This document shows, in pieces, positions 9,487 to 17,421 of a DNA stretch of 64,000 bases. Origin of the DNA: Corticibacter populi (GTDB taxonomy: Bacteria; Pseudomonadota; Gammaproteobacteria; Burkholderiales; Burkholderiaceae_C). A program made the translations under genes and the position numbers. The first letter of the stretch is position 1, and each line of letters starts with the position of its first letter. Under the pieces are notes generated by a model, which did not search any database, had not been told where the DNA came from, and was given only the letters and a program-made list of their open reading frames with translations. The stretch is taken from the NCBI RefSeq assembly GCF_004217315.1, contig NZ_SGWR01000005.1:393427-457426 (forward strand). Direction: 5' to 3'.

Positions 9487-10407
9487 ATGGCGAACTACGA
9501 TATCCAGGCCATCGTCCAGGCACTGCACCAGGTGCGCGACGATTGGCGCGATTCCCAGAGTCGGGTGAGGGACCCGTCCGCGCGCGAGCTGCCATCGCCC
9601 GAGGCGGTGCGTCACATCATCGAGCAGCTCAAGGGCGCGCTGTTTCCGATGCGGCTGGGCCCGGAGGACCTGCACCACGAGAATGAGGATTACTACGTCG
9701 GTTACACGCTGGGCGCGGCGCTGCATTCGCTGCAGCGCCAGGCACGGCTGGAACTGGCGTTCAATGCCCGCAACGGCGAGGCGGATGCCCAGGCCATCAG
9801 CGACCGTGCCGGTGCAGCAGTGGGCGCGCTGGCGGCGCAGCTACCGGCCATCCGGCGCTTGCTCGACAGCGACGTGGTGGCCGCCTTCAAGGGGGATCCG
9901 GCGGCACTGAGCGTCGACGAGATTTTGCTGTCCTATCCGGGCATCCAGGCGATCATTCACCATCGCGTGGCGCACGTGCTCTATCAGCACGGCCTGCGCC
10001 TGTTGGCGCGGCTGATCGCCGAGCAGGCCCACAGCCGCACCGGCATCGACATCCATCCCGGCGCGGAGATCGGCGCCGGCTTCTTCATCGACCATGGCAC
10101 TGGCGTCGTCATCGGCGAGACTGCACGCATCGGCGAGAACGTGCGCATCTATCAGGCCGTCACGCTCGGCGCCAAGCGCTTCGCCACCGACGAGGCCGGC
10201 AATCTGCGCAAGGGGGAACCGCGCCATCCCATCGTCGAGGACGGGGTGGTGATCTATGCCGGGGCGACGATTCTCGGCCGCGTGACGCTGGGCAAGGGCG
10301 CCGTGATCGGCGGCAACGTCTGGGTTACCGAGAGTGTTCCGGCCGGCGGCAGTGTGTCGCAGGCCAGCCTGCGCCGGGAACAGCGCGACGAACCTGGATC
10401 CAGCTGA
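9487..10407 (+). CDS. epsC: Serine O-acetyltransferase (EpsC type)
   Basis: 306 residues. It makes O-acetyl-L-serine from serine and acetyl-CoA, the acceptor for sulfide in cysteine synthesis. The N-terminal half is helical; the C-terminal left-handed beta-helix starts near residue 184 with the hexapeptide repeats TGIDIHPGAEIGAG, IDHGTGVVIGETA and RIYQAVTLGAK. The long N-terminal part is typical of EpsC rather than the shorter CysE of enterics. The start at 9487 has only a weak purine-rich site (AAAAGAAAAAC). Its place between rhodanese and encapsulin links O-acetylserine supply to sulfur release from the compartment, in line with other family 2A encapsulin loci. Confidence 0.92.
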   Translation: MANYDIQAIVQALHQVRDDWRDSQSRVRDPSARELPSPEAVRHIIEQLKGALFPMRLGPEDLHHENEDYYVGYTLGAALHSLQRQARLELAFNARNGEADAQAISDRAGAAVGALAAQLPAIRRLLDSDVVAAFKGDPAALSVDEILLSYPGIQAIIHHRVAHVLYQHGLRLLARLIAEQAHSRTGIDIHPGAEIGAGFFIDHGTGVVIGETARIGENVRIYQAVTLGAKRFATDEAGNLRKGEPRHPIVEDGVVIYAGATILGRVTLGKGAVIGGNVWVTESVPAGGSVSQASLRREQRDEPGSS

Positions 10408-10424
10408 CAGCACCCGTACAAAGG

Positions 10425-10808
10425 ATGAGCATGACCTCTGCAAGCCTCTCTCCCCCGCTGTCTTTTGCCGTCAAGCAAGGGCAGGCCCGAGCCGATGCCA
10501 GCACGGGCCTGAAGGCACTTCTCGTGGAAAACCTCGGCATCGCGGTGCGCCAGCTGCGCGAGAAGCAGGGCTGGTCCCAGGAGGAACTGGCCGAGCGCTC
10601 GGGCCTCAACCGCTCCTACGTCGGGGAAGTCGAGCGTGGCCGTGTCGTGGCTTCGGTCGTGACGGCGCAGAAGATCGCGCAGGCGCTCGATGTCAGCGTC
10701 GTCGATCTGTTTGCGCAGTGCGAGACCATTGCACGTCTGCGCGCCAGGCCTTCCGCGCCGCCGGCGCTGCGGCCTTCATCCTTGCCGGACGAAGATGGCA
10801 GACGCTGA
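10425..10808 (+). CDS. XRE-family transcriptional regulator
   Basis: 127 residues, 17 bases after epsC, with AAAGGA before the start (ATG at 10425 or 10431). A single helix-turn-helix domain spans about residues 38-96 (VRQLREKQGWSQEELAERSGLN, split here as in the family). It is flanked by a 35-residue flexible N terminus and a short Pro/Arg-rich tail. There is no ligand or dimerisation domain of known type. It sits inside the operon just before the encapsulin gene and the 256-base gap holding a dyad at 10862-10888, so control of shell and cargo expression is its most likely job. Confidence 0.88.
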   Translation: MSMTSASLSPPLSFAVKQGQARADASTGLKALLVENLGIAVRQLREKQGWSQEELAERSGLNRSYVGEVERGRVVASVVTAQKIAQALDVSVVDLFAQCETIARLRARPSAPPALRPSSLPDEDGRR

Positions 10809-10861
10809 CGGGGGGGACTGGCATTGCGTGCTTCATGCGATGGCCATGAATAACCCCTATG

Positions 10862-10888
10862 AATATGACTAATCGGTATAAACATATT
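10862..10888. promoter_or_regulatory. Candidate operator upstream of the encapsulin gene
   Basis: Inverted arms AATATG (10862-10867) and CATATT (10883-10888) are separated by 15 bases in an AT-rich stretch of an otherwise GC-rich gap. The site lies about 180 bases before the encapsulin start and 54 bases after the XRE gene. XRE autoregulation or a separate encapsulin promoter is possible. Confidence 0.3.
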
Positions 10889-11003
10889 TCTTTTGGCAAT
10901 GTTTTGGTGGTGATAGCCGGTTGAGCGGTGCAGAGCCAGTCGGGACACTATCGCTGTTCGGGTGATCGAGCCGATGGCCTTCAATGGCTTTCATCCTGAT
11001 CCG

Positions 11004-11042
11004 CCTTTTTCTTTTCCTCTTCCTTTTCCCTTTCCTTCTTCT
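11004..11042 (+). repeat. 39-base polypyrimidine tract before the encapsulin ribosome binding site
   Basis: An unbroken run of C and T made of imperfect CTTTTCC / TTCCTTTTC units ends 22 bases before the encapsulin start codon. The RNA would be single-stranded and unstructured next to the GGAGAG site. It could be a translation enhancer, a binding site for a regulatory RNA or protein, or a slippage-prone phase-variable tract. Confidence 0.6.
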
Positions 11043-11064
11043 GAATCAACCGGAGAGCACTGCC

Positions 11065-12003
11065 ATGAGCGCAACCGTTGGCGGCACCACCGCCCTTGGC
11101 GACAACGCCGCAAGACAACTGGCCAACGCCACCAAGACCGCCCCGCAACTGGCCACCATCACGCCGCGGTGGCTGACGCACCTGCTGCAGTGGGTGCCGG
11201 TCGAGGCGGGCATCTATCGGGTCAACCAGGTCAAGAACCCCGAGAACATCAAGGTCACCTGCACTGCCAAGGAGCACGAGAACCAGCTGCCGCGCACCTA
11301 TGTCGACTACGACGAAAAGCCGCGCGAGTACTTCCTCAACGCCGTCTCCACCGTGCTGGATGTGCACACTCGCATCTCCGACCTCTACAGCAGCCCGCAC
11401 GACCAGATCAAGGAGCAATTGCGTCTGACGATCGAGACGATCAAGGAAAATCAGGAAAGCGAACTGATCAACAACCCCGACTATGGCCTGCTGGCACAGG
11501 TGACGGACGAGCAGCGCATCTTCCCGCTCTCGGGCGCACCGACGCCGGACGACCTCGATGAGTTGCTGACCAAGGTCTGGAAGGAACCGGCCTTTTTCCT
11601 GGCCCACCCGCTGGCGATTGCCGCCTTCGGCCGCGAGGCCACGCGCCGCGGCACGCCGCCGCCGACGGTGAGCCTGTTCGGTTCGCAGTTCATCACCTGG
11701 CGCGGCATTCCGCTGATCCCGTCGGACAAGGTGCCGGTGGCCGACGGCAAGAGCAAGATCCTGCTGCTGCGCGTGGGCGATCGCCGCCAGGGCGTGGTGG
11801 GGCTGTTCCAGCCGGGGCTGCCGGGCGAGCAAAGCCCGGGCCTGTCGGTGCGTTTCATGGGCATCAACAACCACGCCATCGCGTCTTATCTGATCTCGCT
11901 GTACTGCTCGCTGGCCGTGCTCACGCCCGATGCGCTGGCCGTGCTCGACGACGTCGAGATCAACAGGTACCACGACTATTCCGTGCTCGACACCTACAAG
12001 TAA
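11065..12003 (+). CDS. Family 2A encapsulin nanocompartment shell protein (SrpI-like)
   Basis: 312 residues from the ATG at 11065, preceded by GGAGAG; a longer frame from 10984 would add a hydrophobic Phe/Leu-rich leader encoded by the polypyrimidine tract and is unlikely. The protein matches the family 2A shell group: an N-terminal arm of about 30 residues, WLTHLLQWVPVEAGIYRVN, a P-domain helix region (REYFLNAVSTVLDVHTRISDLY), and TPPPTVSLFGSQFITWRGIPLIPSDKV, a stretch strongly conserved in these HK97-fold proteins. Such shells self-assemble into roughly 25 nm icosahedral compartments. No cNMP-binding domain is present, which separates it from family 2B. The next gene encodes the expected cargo. 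Confidence 0.93.
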   Translation: MSATVGGTTALGDNAARQLANATKTAPQLATITPRWLTHLLQWVPVEAGIYRVNQVKNPENIKVTCTAKEHENQLPRTYVDYDEKPREYFLNAVSTVLDVHTRISDLYSSPHDQIKEQLRLTIETIKENQESELINNPDYGLLAQVTDEQRIFPLSGAPTPDDLDELLTKVWKEPAFFLAHPLAIAAFGREATRRGTPPPTVSLFGSQFITWRGIPLIPSDKVPVADGKSKILLLRVGDRRQGVVGLFQPGLPGEQSPGLSVRFMGINNHAIASYLISLYCSLAVLTPDALAVLDDVEINRYHDYSVLDTYK

Positions 12004-12018
12004 CCGGGGGGAAGTGTC

Positions 12019-14160
12019 TTGACTTCTACCGCAACCTCCAAACCAGCCGGGGCTGGCAGCGCGGATGCGCGCGACGCCGCAGCGCTCCCGCAGGCACCGG
12101 AGACGCCGATCGATCCGACTGCGTTGGCGCAGTTGGCCACGGCGTTCTTCCGGGCCCTGCCGGGGGAGGCCGGGTCGCCGGCCGGCCTGCAGTCGGCCAG
12201 CGGCGGCGCGGGCGTCACGCCGCTGACGGTGCCGGCCAGCGCAGGTACCGTCAGCAACGAGCTGCCGTTCGGCAAACAGCCCCAGGCCAATCTGGCGCCG
12301 GGCGGCTCGCCGCTGGCCAGCCCGTCCGGTACCTCGCCGAATGTGCCTGGCACGCCAATCCCGCAGGGACAGGTGCCGGGGGCCAATTTCATCCCCTCTT
12401 CGCATGCGCAGGTGCTGTCGCTGGGCAATCGCGCCGGCGTGGCCTTGCCGCATGCGCAGGCCGGCAATGGCGTGCCGGACAAGGCCTATACCAGCCTGCC
12501 GGCCTACGAGCCCAAGCTCGGCGGCATCACCGCCGGTGTGCCAGAGGCGCATGCGGGCACCGGCGCGGCCGCGGCCCAGCACCCTGCCGGCGGCGCCGCG
12601 CCGTTCTACTTTTCCGGCGATGACTATGGTGTGCCGTCGCCCGGCGGCGCCGGCACGGACGCGCCTGCGGCGCCCGCCGCAGGCGGGTTCGGGCTGGACG
12701 CGTTGAGCCGCCAGGCCATTGCGGCGCTCAATGGGCAGGGCCAGCAGGCCGTGCCCTCGGTGCCGTCGAACCTGCCAGGCGCGGACAGCGCGTCGGCGAG
12801 TGCCGCGCCGGCTGGTGCGCCGCAGTACTATTTCGTCGATTCGGTGGTGTTGCCCAGTGGCTATGTGACGCCGGCCAAGCCCCACCCCCACGGCGGGGCG
12901 CAGGCGGTGCCACAGGCCGAGCGGGGCCACCGCCCGGCATTCGACGTCAACGCCGTGCGGAGGGATTTTCCGATCCTCTCCGAACGTGTCAACGGCAAGC
13001 AACTGGTGTGGCTGGACAACGCCGCCACCACGCACAAGCCGCGCCAGGTGATCGAGCGCATCTCGCACTTCTACGAGCACGAGAACTCGAACATCCACCG
13101 CGCCGCGCATGAGCTGGCGGCGCGCGCCACCGACGCCTACGAGCACGCCCGCGAGGTCGTGCGGCGCTTCATCAACGCGCCCGACGTCAACGAGGTGATC
13201 TTCCTGCGCGGTACCACCGAGGCCATCAACCTGGTGGCCAAGGCCTGGGGCGGCCAGCACGTGGGCGAGGGCGACGAGATCATCGTCAGCCACCTGGAGC
13301 ACCACGCCAACATCGTGCCGTGGCAGCAACTGGCGCAGGCCAAGGGTGCCAAGCTGCGCGTGATTCCGGTCGATGACCAGGGCCAGGTGCGGCTGGACGA
13401 GTACCAGAAGCTGATCAACGACCGCACCAAGATCGTCTCGGTCGCGCATGTCTCCAACACGCTGGGCACGGTGGTTCCGGTCAAGCAGATCGTCGAGATC
13501 GCCAAGCGCCGCGGCATCACCACGGTGATCGATGGCGCGCAGTCGATCGCGCATACGCCGGTCGACGTGCAGGACTTCGGTGCCGATTTCTTCGTGTTCT
13601 CCGGGCACAAGATCTTTGGCCCGACCGGCATCGGCGTGCTGTGGGGCCGCCGTGCGGTGCTCGAAGACACACCGCCCTGGCAGGGGGGCGGCAACATGAT
13701 TGCCGACGTGACTTTCGAGAAAACGGTGTTCCAGCCGCTGCCCAACACCTTCGAGGCCGGCACCGGCAACATCGCCGATGCGGTGGGCTTGGGAGCGGCA
13801 CTGGAGTATGTCGAGCGCCTGGGCATCGAGAACATCAGCCAGTACGAGCATTCGCTGGTCGATTACGGCATGGCGCAACTGGGTGCCATTCCCGGCCTGC
13901 GGCTGATCGGCACGGTGCCTGGCAAGGCCAGCGTGCTGTCTTTCGTGCTCGATGGCTACAGCACCGATGAAGTTGGCCAGGTGCTCAACAGCGAAGGCAT
14001 TGCGGTGCGCACCGGCCACCACTGCGCCCAGCCGATCCTGCGCCGCTTTGGCGTGGAGACGGCGGTGCGGCCCTCGCTGGCGTTCTACAACACCTTTGGT
14101 GAGATCGACCAACTGGTGGCCATCATCCGCCGGCTGGCATCGCAGCGGCGCAGCGGCTGA
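12019..14160 (+). CDS. Cysteine desulfurase, encapsulin cargo, with disordered N-terminal targeting domain
   Basis: 713 residues. It starts with TTG at 12019 behind GGGGGGAAG, 15 bases after the shell gene. Residues about 308-713 form a SufS/CsdA-type PLP enzyme that takes sulfur from L-cysteine and leaves alanine: the PLP lysine is K531 in FSGHKIFGP and the persulfide cysteine is C669 in RTGHHCAQP. Residues 1-307 are a low-complexity Pro/Gly/Ala region unlike normal SufS. Inside it are short islands that look conserved: ALAQLATAFFRALPG (35-49), PFYFSGDDYG (195-204) and QYYFVDSVVLPSGY (269-282). In family 2A systems this N-terminal domain directs the enzyme into the shell, where it accumulates elemental sulfur. 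A strong terminator follows. Confidence 0.93.
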   Translation: MTSTATSKPAGAGSADARDAAALPQAPETPIDPTALAQLATAFFRALPGEAGSPAGLQSASGGAGVTPLTVPASAGTVSNELPFGKQPQANLAPGGSPLASPSGTSPNVPGTPIPQGQVPGANFIPSSHAQVLSLGNRAGVALPHAQAGNGVPDKAYTSLPAYEPKLGGITAGVPEAHAGTGAAAAQHPAGGAAPFYFSGDDYGVPSPGGAGTDAPAAPAAGGFGLDALSRQAIAALNGQGQQAVPSVPSNLPGADSASASAAPAGAPQYYFVDSVVLPSGYVTPAKPHPHGGAQAVPQAERGHRPAFDVNAVRRDFPILSERVNGKQLVWLDNAATTHKPRQVIERISHFYEHENSNIHRAAHELAARATDAYEHAREVVRRFINAPDVNEVIFLRGTTEAINLVAKAWGGQHVGEGDEIIVSHLEHHANIVPWQQLAQAKGAKLRVIPVDDQGQVRLDEYQKLINDRTKIVSVAHVSNTLGTVVPVKQIVEIAKRRGITTVIDGAQSIAHTPVDVQDFGADFFVFSGHKIFGPTGIGVLWGRRAVLEDTPPWQGGGNMIADVTFEKTVFQPLPNTFEAGTGNIADAVGLGAALEYVERLGIENISQYEHSLVDYGMAQLGAIPGLRLIGTVPGKASVLSFVLDGYSTDEVGQVLNSEGIAVRTGHHCAQPILRRFGVETAVRPSLAFYNTFGEIDQLVAIIRRLASQRRSG

Positions 14161-14178
14161 AGCCATTGCGCATCGGGT

Positions 14179-14203
14179 GCGTGGCGAGACTTTGAACACG
14201 CTC
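14179..14203 (+). repeat. Solo terminal repeat of the 6.4-kb MITE-like element
   Basis: Twenty-four of 25 bases equal the right end of the element at 6564-6588, in the same orientation, including the exact 19-mer ending TTGAACACGCTC. It sits between the cysteine desulfurase stop and the terminator. No left end is visible nearby, so it is a remnant or a single repeat unit. Confidence 0.55.
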
Positions 14204-14242
14204 CCGGCGCGCTCGCCCGGCCGGTGACGCAAAGGTGGCGGG

Positions 14243-14267
14243 AAAGCGGGCGAAAGCCCGCTTTTTT
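14243..14267 (+). terminator. Rho-independent terminator of the encapsulin operon
   Basis: The nine-base arms AAAGCGGGC and GCCCGCTTT close on a GAAA tetraloop and run into six T residues. It lies about 85 bases after the cysteine desulfurase stop and before the convergent LysR gene. Confidence 0.85.
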
Positions 14268-14289
14268 CACGAGAGACGCGCCCTGGGTG

Positions 14290-15225
14290 TTACTGCATCG
14301 TGCCATCTGCGATCAGTGCGGCGTTCTGGCGCAGCAAATCCTGCAGCCATGACTCGAAGACGGCCAGGCGCCGCGAGCGCTGGCGCCGGTGCGGATAGAC
14401 CAGCGACACCGGCATGGGCGCGGCGCGGTGCGCGGGCATGACTTCCACCAGCGCGCCGCGGCCGAGCAAATGCTGCACATCGAAACGCGGGATCTGGATC
14501 AGCCCGAGCCCGGCGATGCAGCAGGCAATGTAGTTCTCGGCCGAGTTGGTGAGCACCCGGCTGGGCAGCGACAGGGCCTGGTCGTGGCCATCCGCGTTCC
14601 GGTATTCCCAGGGCATCGCACGGCCGGTGCGTGGCGAGGCATAGCCCACGCAGCAATGGCCTTCGCGCAGTTCAGCCGGACTGTGCGGTTCGCCGTGGTT
14701 GCGCAGATAGGCCGGACTGGCGCAGTTGATGAGTTCGAGCTGCCCCAGTGGCCGGGCCACCAGGCTGCTGTCCTGCAACGGACCGATGCGCACGGCGCAA
14801 TCGACGCCGTCACGCACCAGATCGGTGGTGCGGTCGCTCGAACCCAGCACCAGTTGCAGCTGCGGATGGCGGCGCAGCAGCCCCGGCAGCGCCGGGGCGA
14901 TCAGGCGGCGTGCGATGCGGCTGGGTGCGTTGATGTGCAGGCGGCCCGCAACCTCTTCCTGCTGGCACGGGCCGAGGAACATCTGCTCGATGTTCTCGGC
15001 CTCGGCCAGCAGCGGGCGCAGGCGTTCCATCAACTGGCTGCCATCGTCCGTGAGGCTGACCTGGCGGGTCGTGCGGTTGAGCAGGCGCACCGCCAGGCGG
15101 CTCTCCAATTGCTGGATGGCTGCCGATACGGTGGCGCGTGGCAGGTCCAGAGCGTGGGCCGCCTTGATGAAGCTGCCCATCTCCGCCACCTGGACAAACA
15201 CGCGGTACTGCTCCAAGGGATTCAT
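14290..15225 (-). CDS. LysR-family transcriptional regulator
   Basis: 311 residues from the ATG at 15225 (MNPLEQYRVF); a start 42 bases upstream is possible. The N-terminal winged helix-turn-helix is clear (FIKAAHALDLPRATVSAAIQ, SRLAVRLLNRTTRQVSLT), followed by a substrate-binding domain of the CrgA-like group (GRLHINAPSRIARRLI, LRDG-type VRDGVDCAVRIG). It lies downstream of the SDR gene on the same strand and 147 bases from it. Its target is probably the SDR gene or the divergent sulfur locus; the effector is unknown. Confidence 0.88.
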   Translation of the reverse strand: MNPLEQYRVFVQVAEMGSFIKAAHALDLPRATVSAAIQQLESRLAVRLLNRTTRQVSLTDDGSQLMERLRPLLAEAENIEQMFLGPCQQEEVAGRLHINAPSRIARRLIAPALPGLLRRHPQLQLVLGSSDRTTDLVRDGVDCAVRIGPLQDSSLVARPLGQLELINCASPAYLRNHGEPHSPAELREGHCCVGYASPRTGRAMPWEYRNADGHDQALSLPSRVLTNSAENYIACCIAGLGLIQIPRFDVQHLLGRGALVEVMPAHRAAPMPVSLVYPHRRQRSRRLAVFESWLQDLLRQNAALIADGTMQ

Positions 15226-15372
15226 GCTGACTGCCGGCTGGTGTTGCGGCCGCGGTTTGTCACCCATGAAAACCGCGGTGCGGCAAGGATAGCCGCAAAT
15301 CGCCGCAAATCACCGCAAGCGCCCGGGGGCTATCAGCGCCTTGTCACGCTCTTGCGGCCTGCCGCTGGCCGC

Positions 15373-16146
15373 TTACTTGGTGGTGTAGCCGCCGTTGATC
15401 AGGATGGTCTGGCCGGTGATCCACCAGCCGTCGCTGGCGAGGTGGCGGATGAACGGCACGACATCCTCGATTTGGGTCAGCCCGGTGGGCGAGCAGGGCG
15501 AGAGTGCGGCGGCGCTCTTGTGATAGGCGACGGCCTCGGCGCTTTCCTGACCATAGAAGAAGGGCGTATCCATCGGGCCCGGACCGACCGCATTGACCGA
15601 GATGCCGCGAGCGCCCAGCTCCTTGGCGGCCGCGCGGGTGAAGTGTTCCACCGCCGCCTTGGTGCCTGCGTAAGAGGCATAGAAGGGCGTGAAGGCGCCC
15701 AGCAGCGAGGTCACCAGCGTGATCACCTTGCCGTGGTCATTGACGTGGCGGCTCGCTTCCTTCAGGAAAAAGAACGCCGATTTGCTGTTGACGGCCGCCA
15801 TTTCGTCGTATTCGGCCTCGCTGGTCTCGGCAATGGGCTTCTTGAGCACCTTGCCGACGGTGTTGATGGCGATGTCGGGGCGGCCAACTGCCACGAAAGC
15901 CTCGGTGAACAGCTTTTCGACGGCGGCGGCGCTGCCGAGATCGGCCTGCAGCGCCACGGCTCTGGCGCCGGTTGCTTCGATGGCCGCCACGGTGGCATCG
16001 GCGTCAGCCTTGCTGCTGTCGCTGTGGTAGTGGATGGCCACGGCCTTGGCGCCGTGGGCGGCCAGGTCGCGCGCGATCAGGCCGCCCAGGTTCTTGGCGC
16101 CCCCGGCGATGAGGACGACCTTGCCCTCGATGGAATGCTGGCTCAT
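15373..16146 (-). CDS. SDR-family oxidoreductase
   Basis: 257 residues, start at 16146 behind AAGGAG. A classical short-chain dehydrogenase: the nucleotide loop GGAKNLGG (about 15-22) replaces the usual TGxxxGxG, catalytic S147 and Y159-AGT-K163 are present, and the chain ends with ITGQTILINGGYTTK. The NNAG motif reads INTVG. Substrate unknown. The gene is divergent from the first MetQ-like gene across a 414-base control region with several dyads, and cotranscription with the LysR gene is likely, so a tie to organosulfur use is plausible but unproven. Confidence 0.88.
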   Translation of the reverse strand: MSQHSIEGKVVLIAGGAKNLGGLIARDLAAHGAKAVAIHYHSDSSKADADATVAAIEATGARAVALQADLGSAAAVEKLFTEAFVAVGRPDIAINTVGKVLKKPIAETSEAEYDEMAAVNSKSAFFFLKEASRHVNDHGKVITLVTSLLGAFTPFYASYAGTKAAVEHFTRAAAKELGARGISVNAVGPGPMDTPFFYGQESAEAVAYHKSAAALSPCSPTGLTQIEDVVPFIRHLASDGWWITGQTILINGGYTTK

Positions 16147-16327
16147 GCGAAAGACTCCTTGATGTGACAGTGCATGGGTGGATGAGGCAGCCAGCGTAGA
16201 GGCAAGGGACGCACAGATAAACCGTCCGGGCCTGGATGCATTGTCCAGCCGGACCGAACAATGCCGCGCTACAGCCATCGGTGGCGGTGCGGCACCGTGG
16301 TGGACGTGTTCGGTGCAGGTGCCGGCG

Positions 16328-16425
16328 CGGCATATGCGAATCGGCATATGAGTATATGCGGTCATCGCAAAAAATGTCTTTTCATTCAATGGCTTGAATT
16401 TCATTTGCGGCGCATAAGCAAATGA
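16328..16425. promoter_or_regulatory. Divergent control region with direct repeats and two dyads
   Basis: Within the 414-base gap between the SDR gene and the first MetQ-like gene, an AT-rich block holds three kinds of site: CGGCATATG twice (16328-16336, 16342-16350) with a related GTATATGCG at 16352; the dyad ATTCAA-N4-TTGAAT (16384-16399); and TCATTTGC-N9-GCAAATGA (16401-16425). The last has 8-base arms and a size that suits a LysR-type dimer. It lies 136 bases before the MetQ-like start. The rest of 16147-16560 shows nothing I can name. Confidence 0.5.
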
Positions 16426-16560
16426 GAAAACTGTCGTGGCGCCGACCGGGCTTTGCCGGTTCAATCGGGGCCTTGTTCATGGTGGGGTGCCGTCTTGCAA
16501 GCAGGCTTCTCCCTGCGCTCGCAGCGAATTGCATGCCATTCATTCAGAAGGATTGGGAAG

Positions 16561-17373
16561 ATGATCAGAGACATTCGCCGTTTTCTTGCCGTCAGTGCGT
16601 TGGCCCTGGCGGTGCTGCCTGCGGTGGCGGCCGACAAGCTGCGCATCGGCGTGGTGCCGGGCGCCTATGCCGATTCGATCAACGTGGCGGCCAAGGATGC
16701 GAAGACGCAGGGCATCGACGTGGAGGTGATCGAATTCACCGACTGGACCACGCCCAATGTAGCGGTCAACAGCGGCGACATCGACATCAACTACTTCCAG
16801 CACCAGCCCTTCCTCGACAACGCGGTGCAGAAGAACGGCTTCAAGCTCGCCAGCGCGGGCACCGGCATCCTGGCCAATGTGGGCCTGTATTCGCTCAAGC
16901 ATCCATCGGTCGGGCAGGTGCCGCAGGGCGGCAAGGTCGGCATCGCCAATGACCCGGTCAACCAGGGGCGCGGCCTGCTGCTGCTGCAGAAGGTGGGGCT
17001 GATCACCCTCAAGCCCGATGTCGGTTACCTGGGCACCATCGACGACATCGTCGAGAACCCCAGGAAGCTGAGCTTCACCGAAGTGGAAGGGCCGCAACTG
17101 GTGCGCATCACCGGGGATGTGGACATCGCGCAGGGGTACCCCCACTTCATCGTCGCCGCCAAGGCCTTCGACCCGTCCAGCGGCCTGGCGTACTCGGGCA
17201 TCGAGGATGCGCAGTTCGCCATCCAGTTCGTCGTCAAGGACGACCGCGTGCAGGACCCGGTGGTGCAGAAGTTCATCCAGATCTACCAGAACTCGCAGGC
17301 CGTCAGGGACGAGACGCACCGCGCCTTCTCCAATGACGACCGGCTCTACACGCTCGCCTGGCTGAAGAAGTGA
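16561..17373 (+). CDS. MetQ/NlpA-family substrate-binding protein 1
   Basis: 270 residues, start at 16561 after AAGGATTGGGAAG. A signal peptide ends at AVAAD near residue 24; there is no lipobox, so the protein is a soluble periplasmic one rather than the usual lipoprotein. The NlpA fold is shown by LRIGVVPGAYADSI, VIEFTDWTTPNVAV, DINYFQHQPFLDN and [19 protein letters not shown]. The family binds methionine or related sulfur compounds for a MetNI importer. It is the first gene of the long sulfur locus, followed by a second copy and metN-metI. The ligand may be an organosulfur compound other than methionine. Confidence 0.92.
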   Translation: MIRDIRRFLAVSALALAVLPAVAADKLRIGVVPGAYADSINVAAKDAKTQGIDVEVIEFTDWTTPNVAVNSGDIDINYFQHQPFLDNAVQKNGFKLASAGTGILANVGLYSLKHPSVGQVPQGGKVGIANDPVNQGRGLLLLQKVGLITLKPDVGYLGTIDDIVENPRKLSFTEVEGPQLVRITGDVDIAQGYPHFIVAAKAFDPSSGLAYSGIEDAQFAIQFVVKDDRVQDPVVQKFIQIYQNSQAVRDETHRAFSNDDRLYTLAWLKK

Positions 17374-17421
17374 GACCGGTGGATGCCATCAAGAGCGCGC
17401 AATGACGTGAAAGGAGTGCGG

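Noticed and set aside
10984..11064. N-terminal extension of the encapsulin with a Phe/Leu-rich membrane-like segment
   Set aside because: It is simply the polypyrimidine tract translated; the ATG at 11065 has its own GGAGAG site and gives the usual shell length.
10981..14232. Open frame of more than 1000 codons on the minus strand opposite the encapsulin and desulfurase genes
   Set aside because: It is antisense to two strongly supported genes, shows Arg/His/Gly-rich composition typical of GC-rich shadow frames, and has no recognisable domain or start signal.
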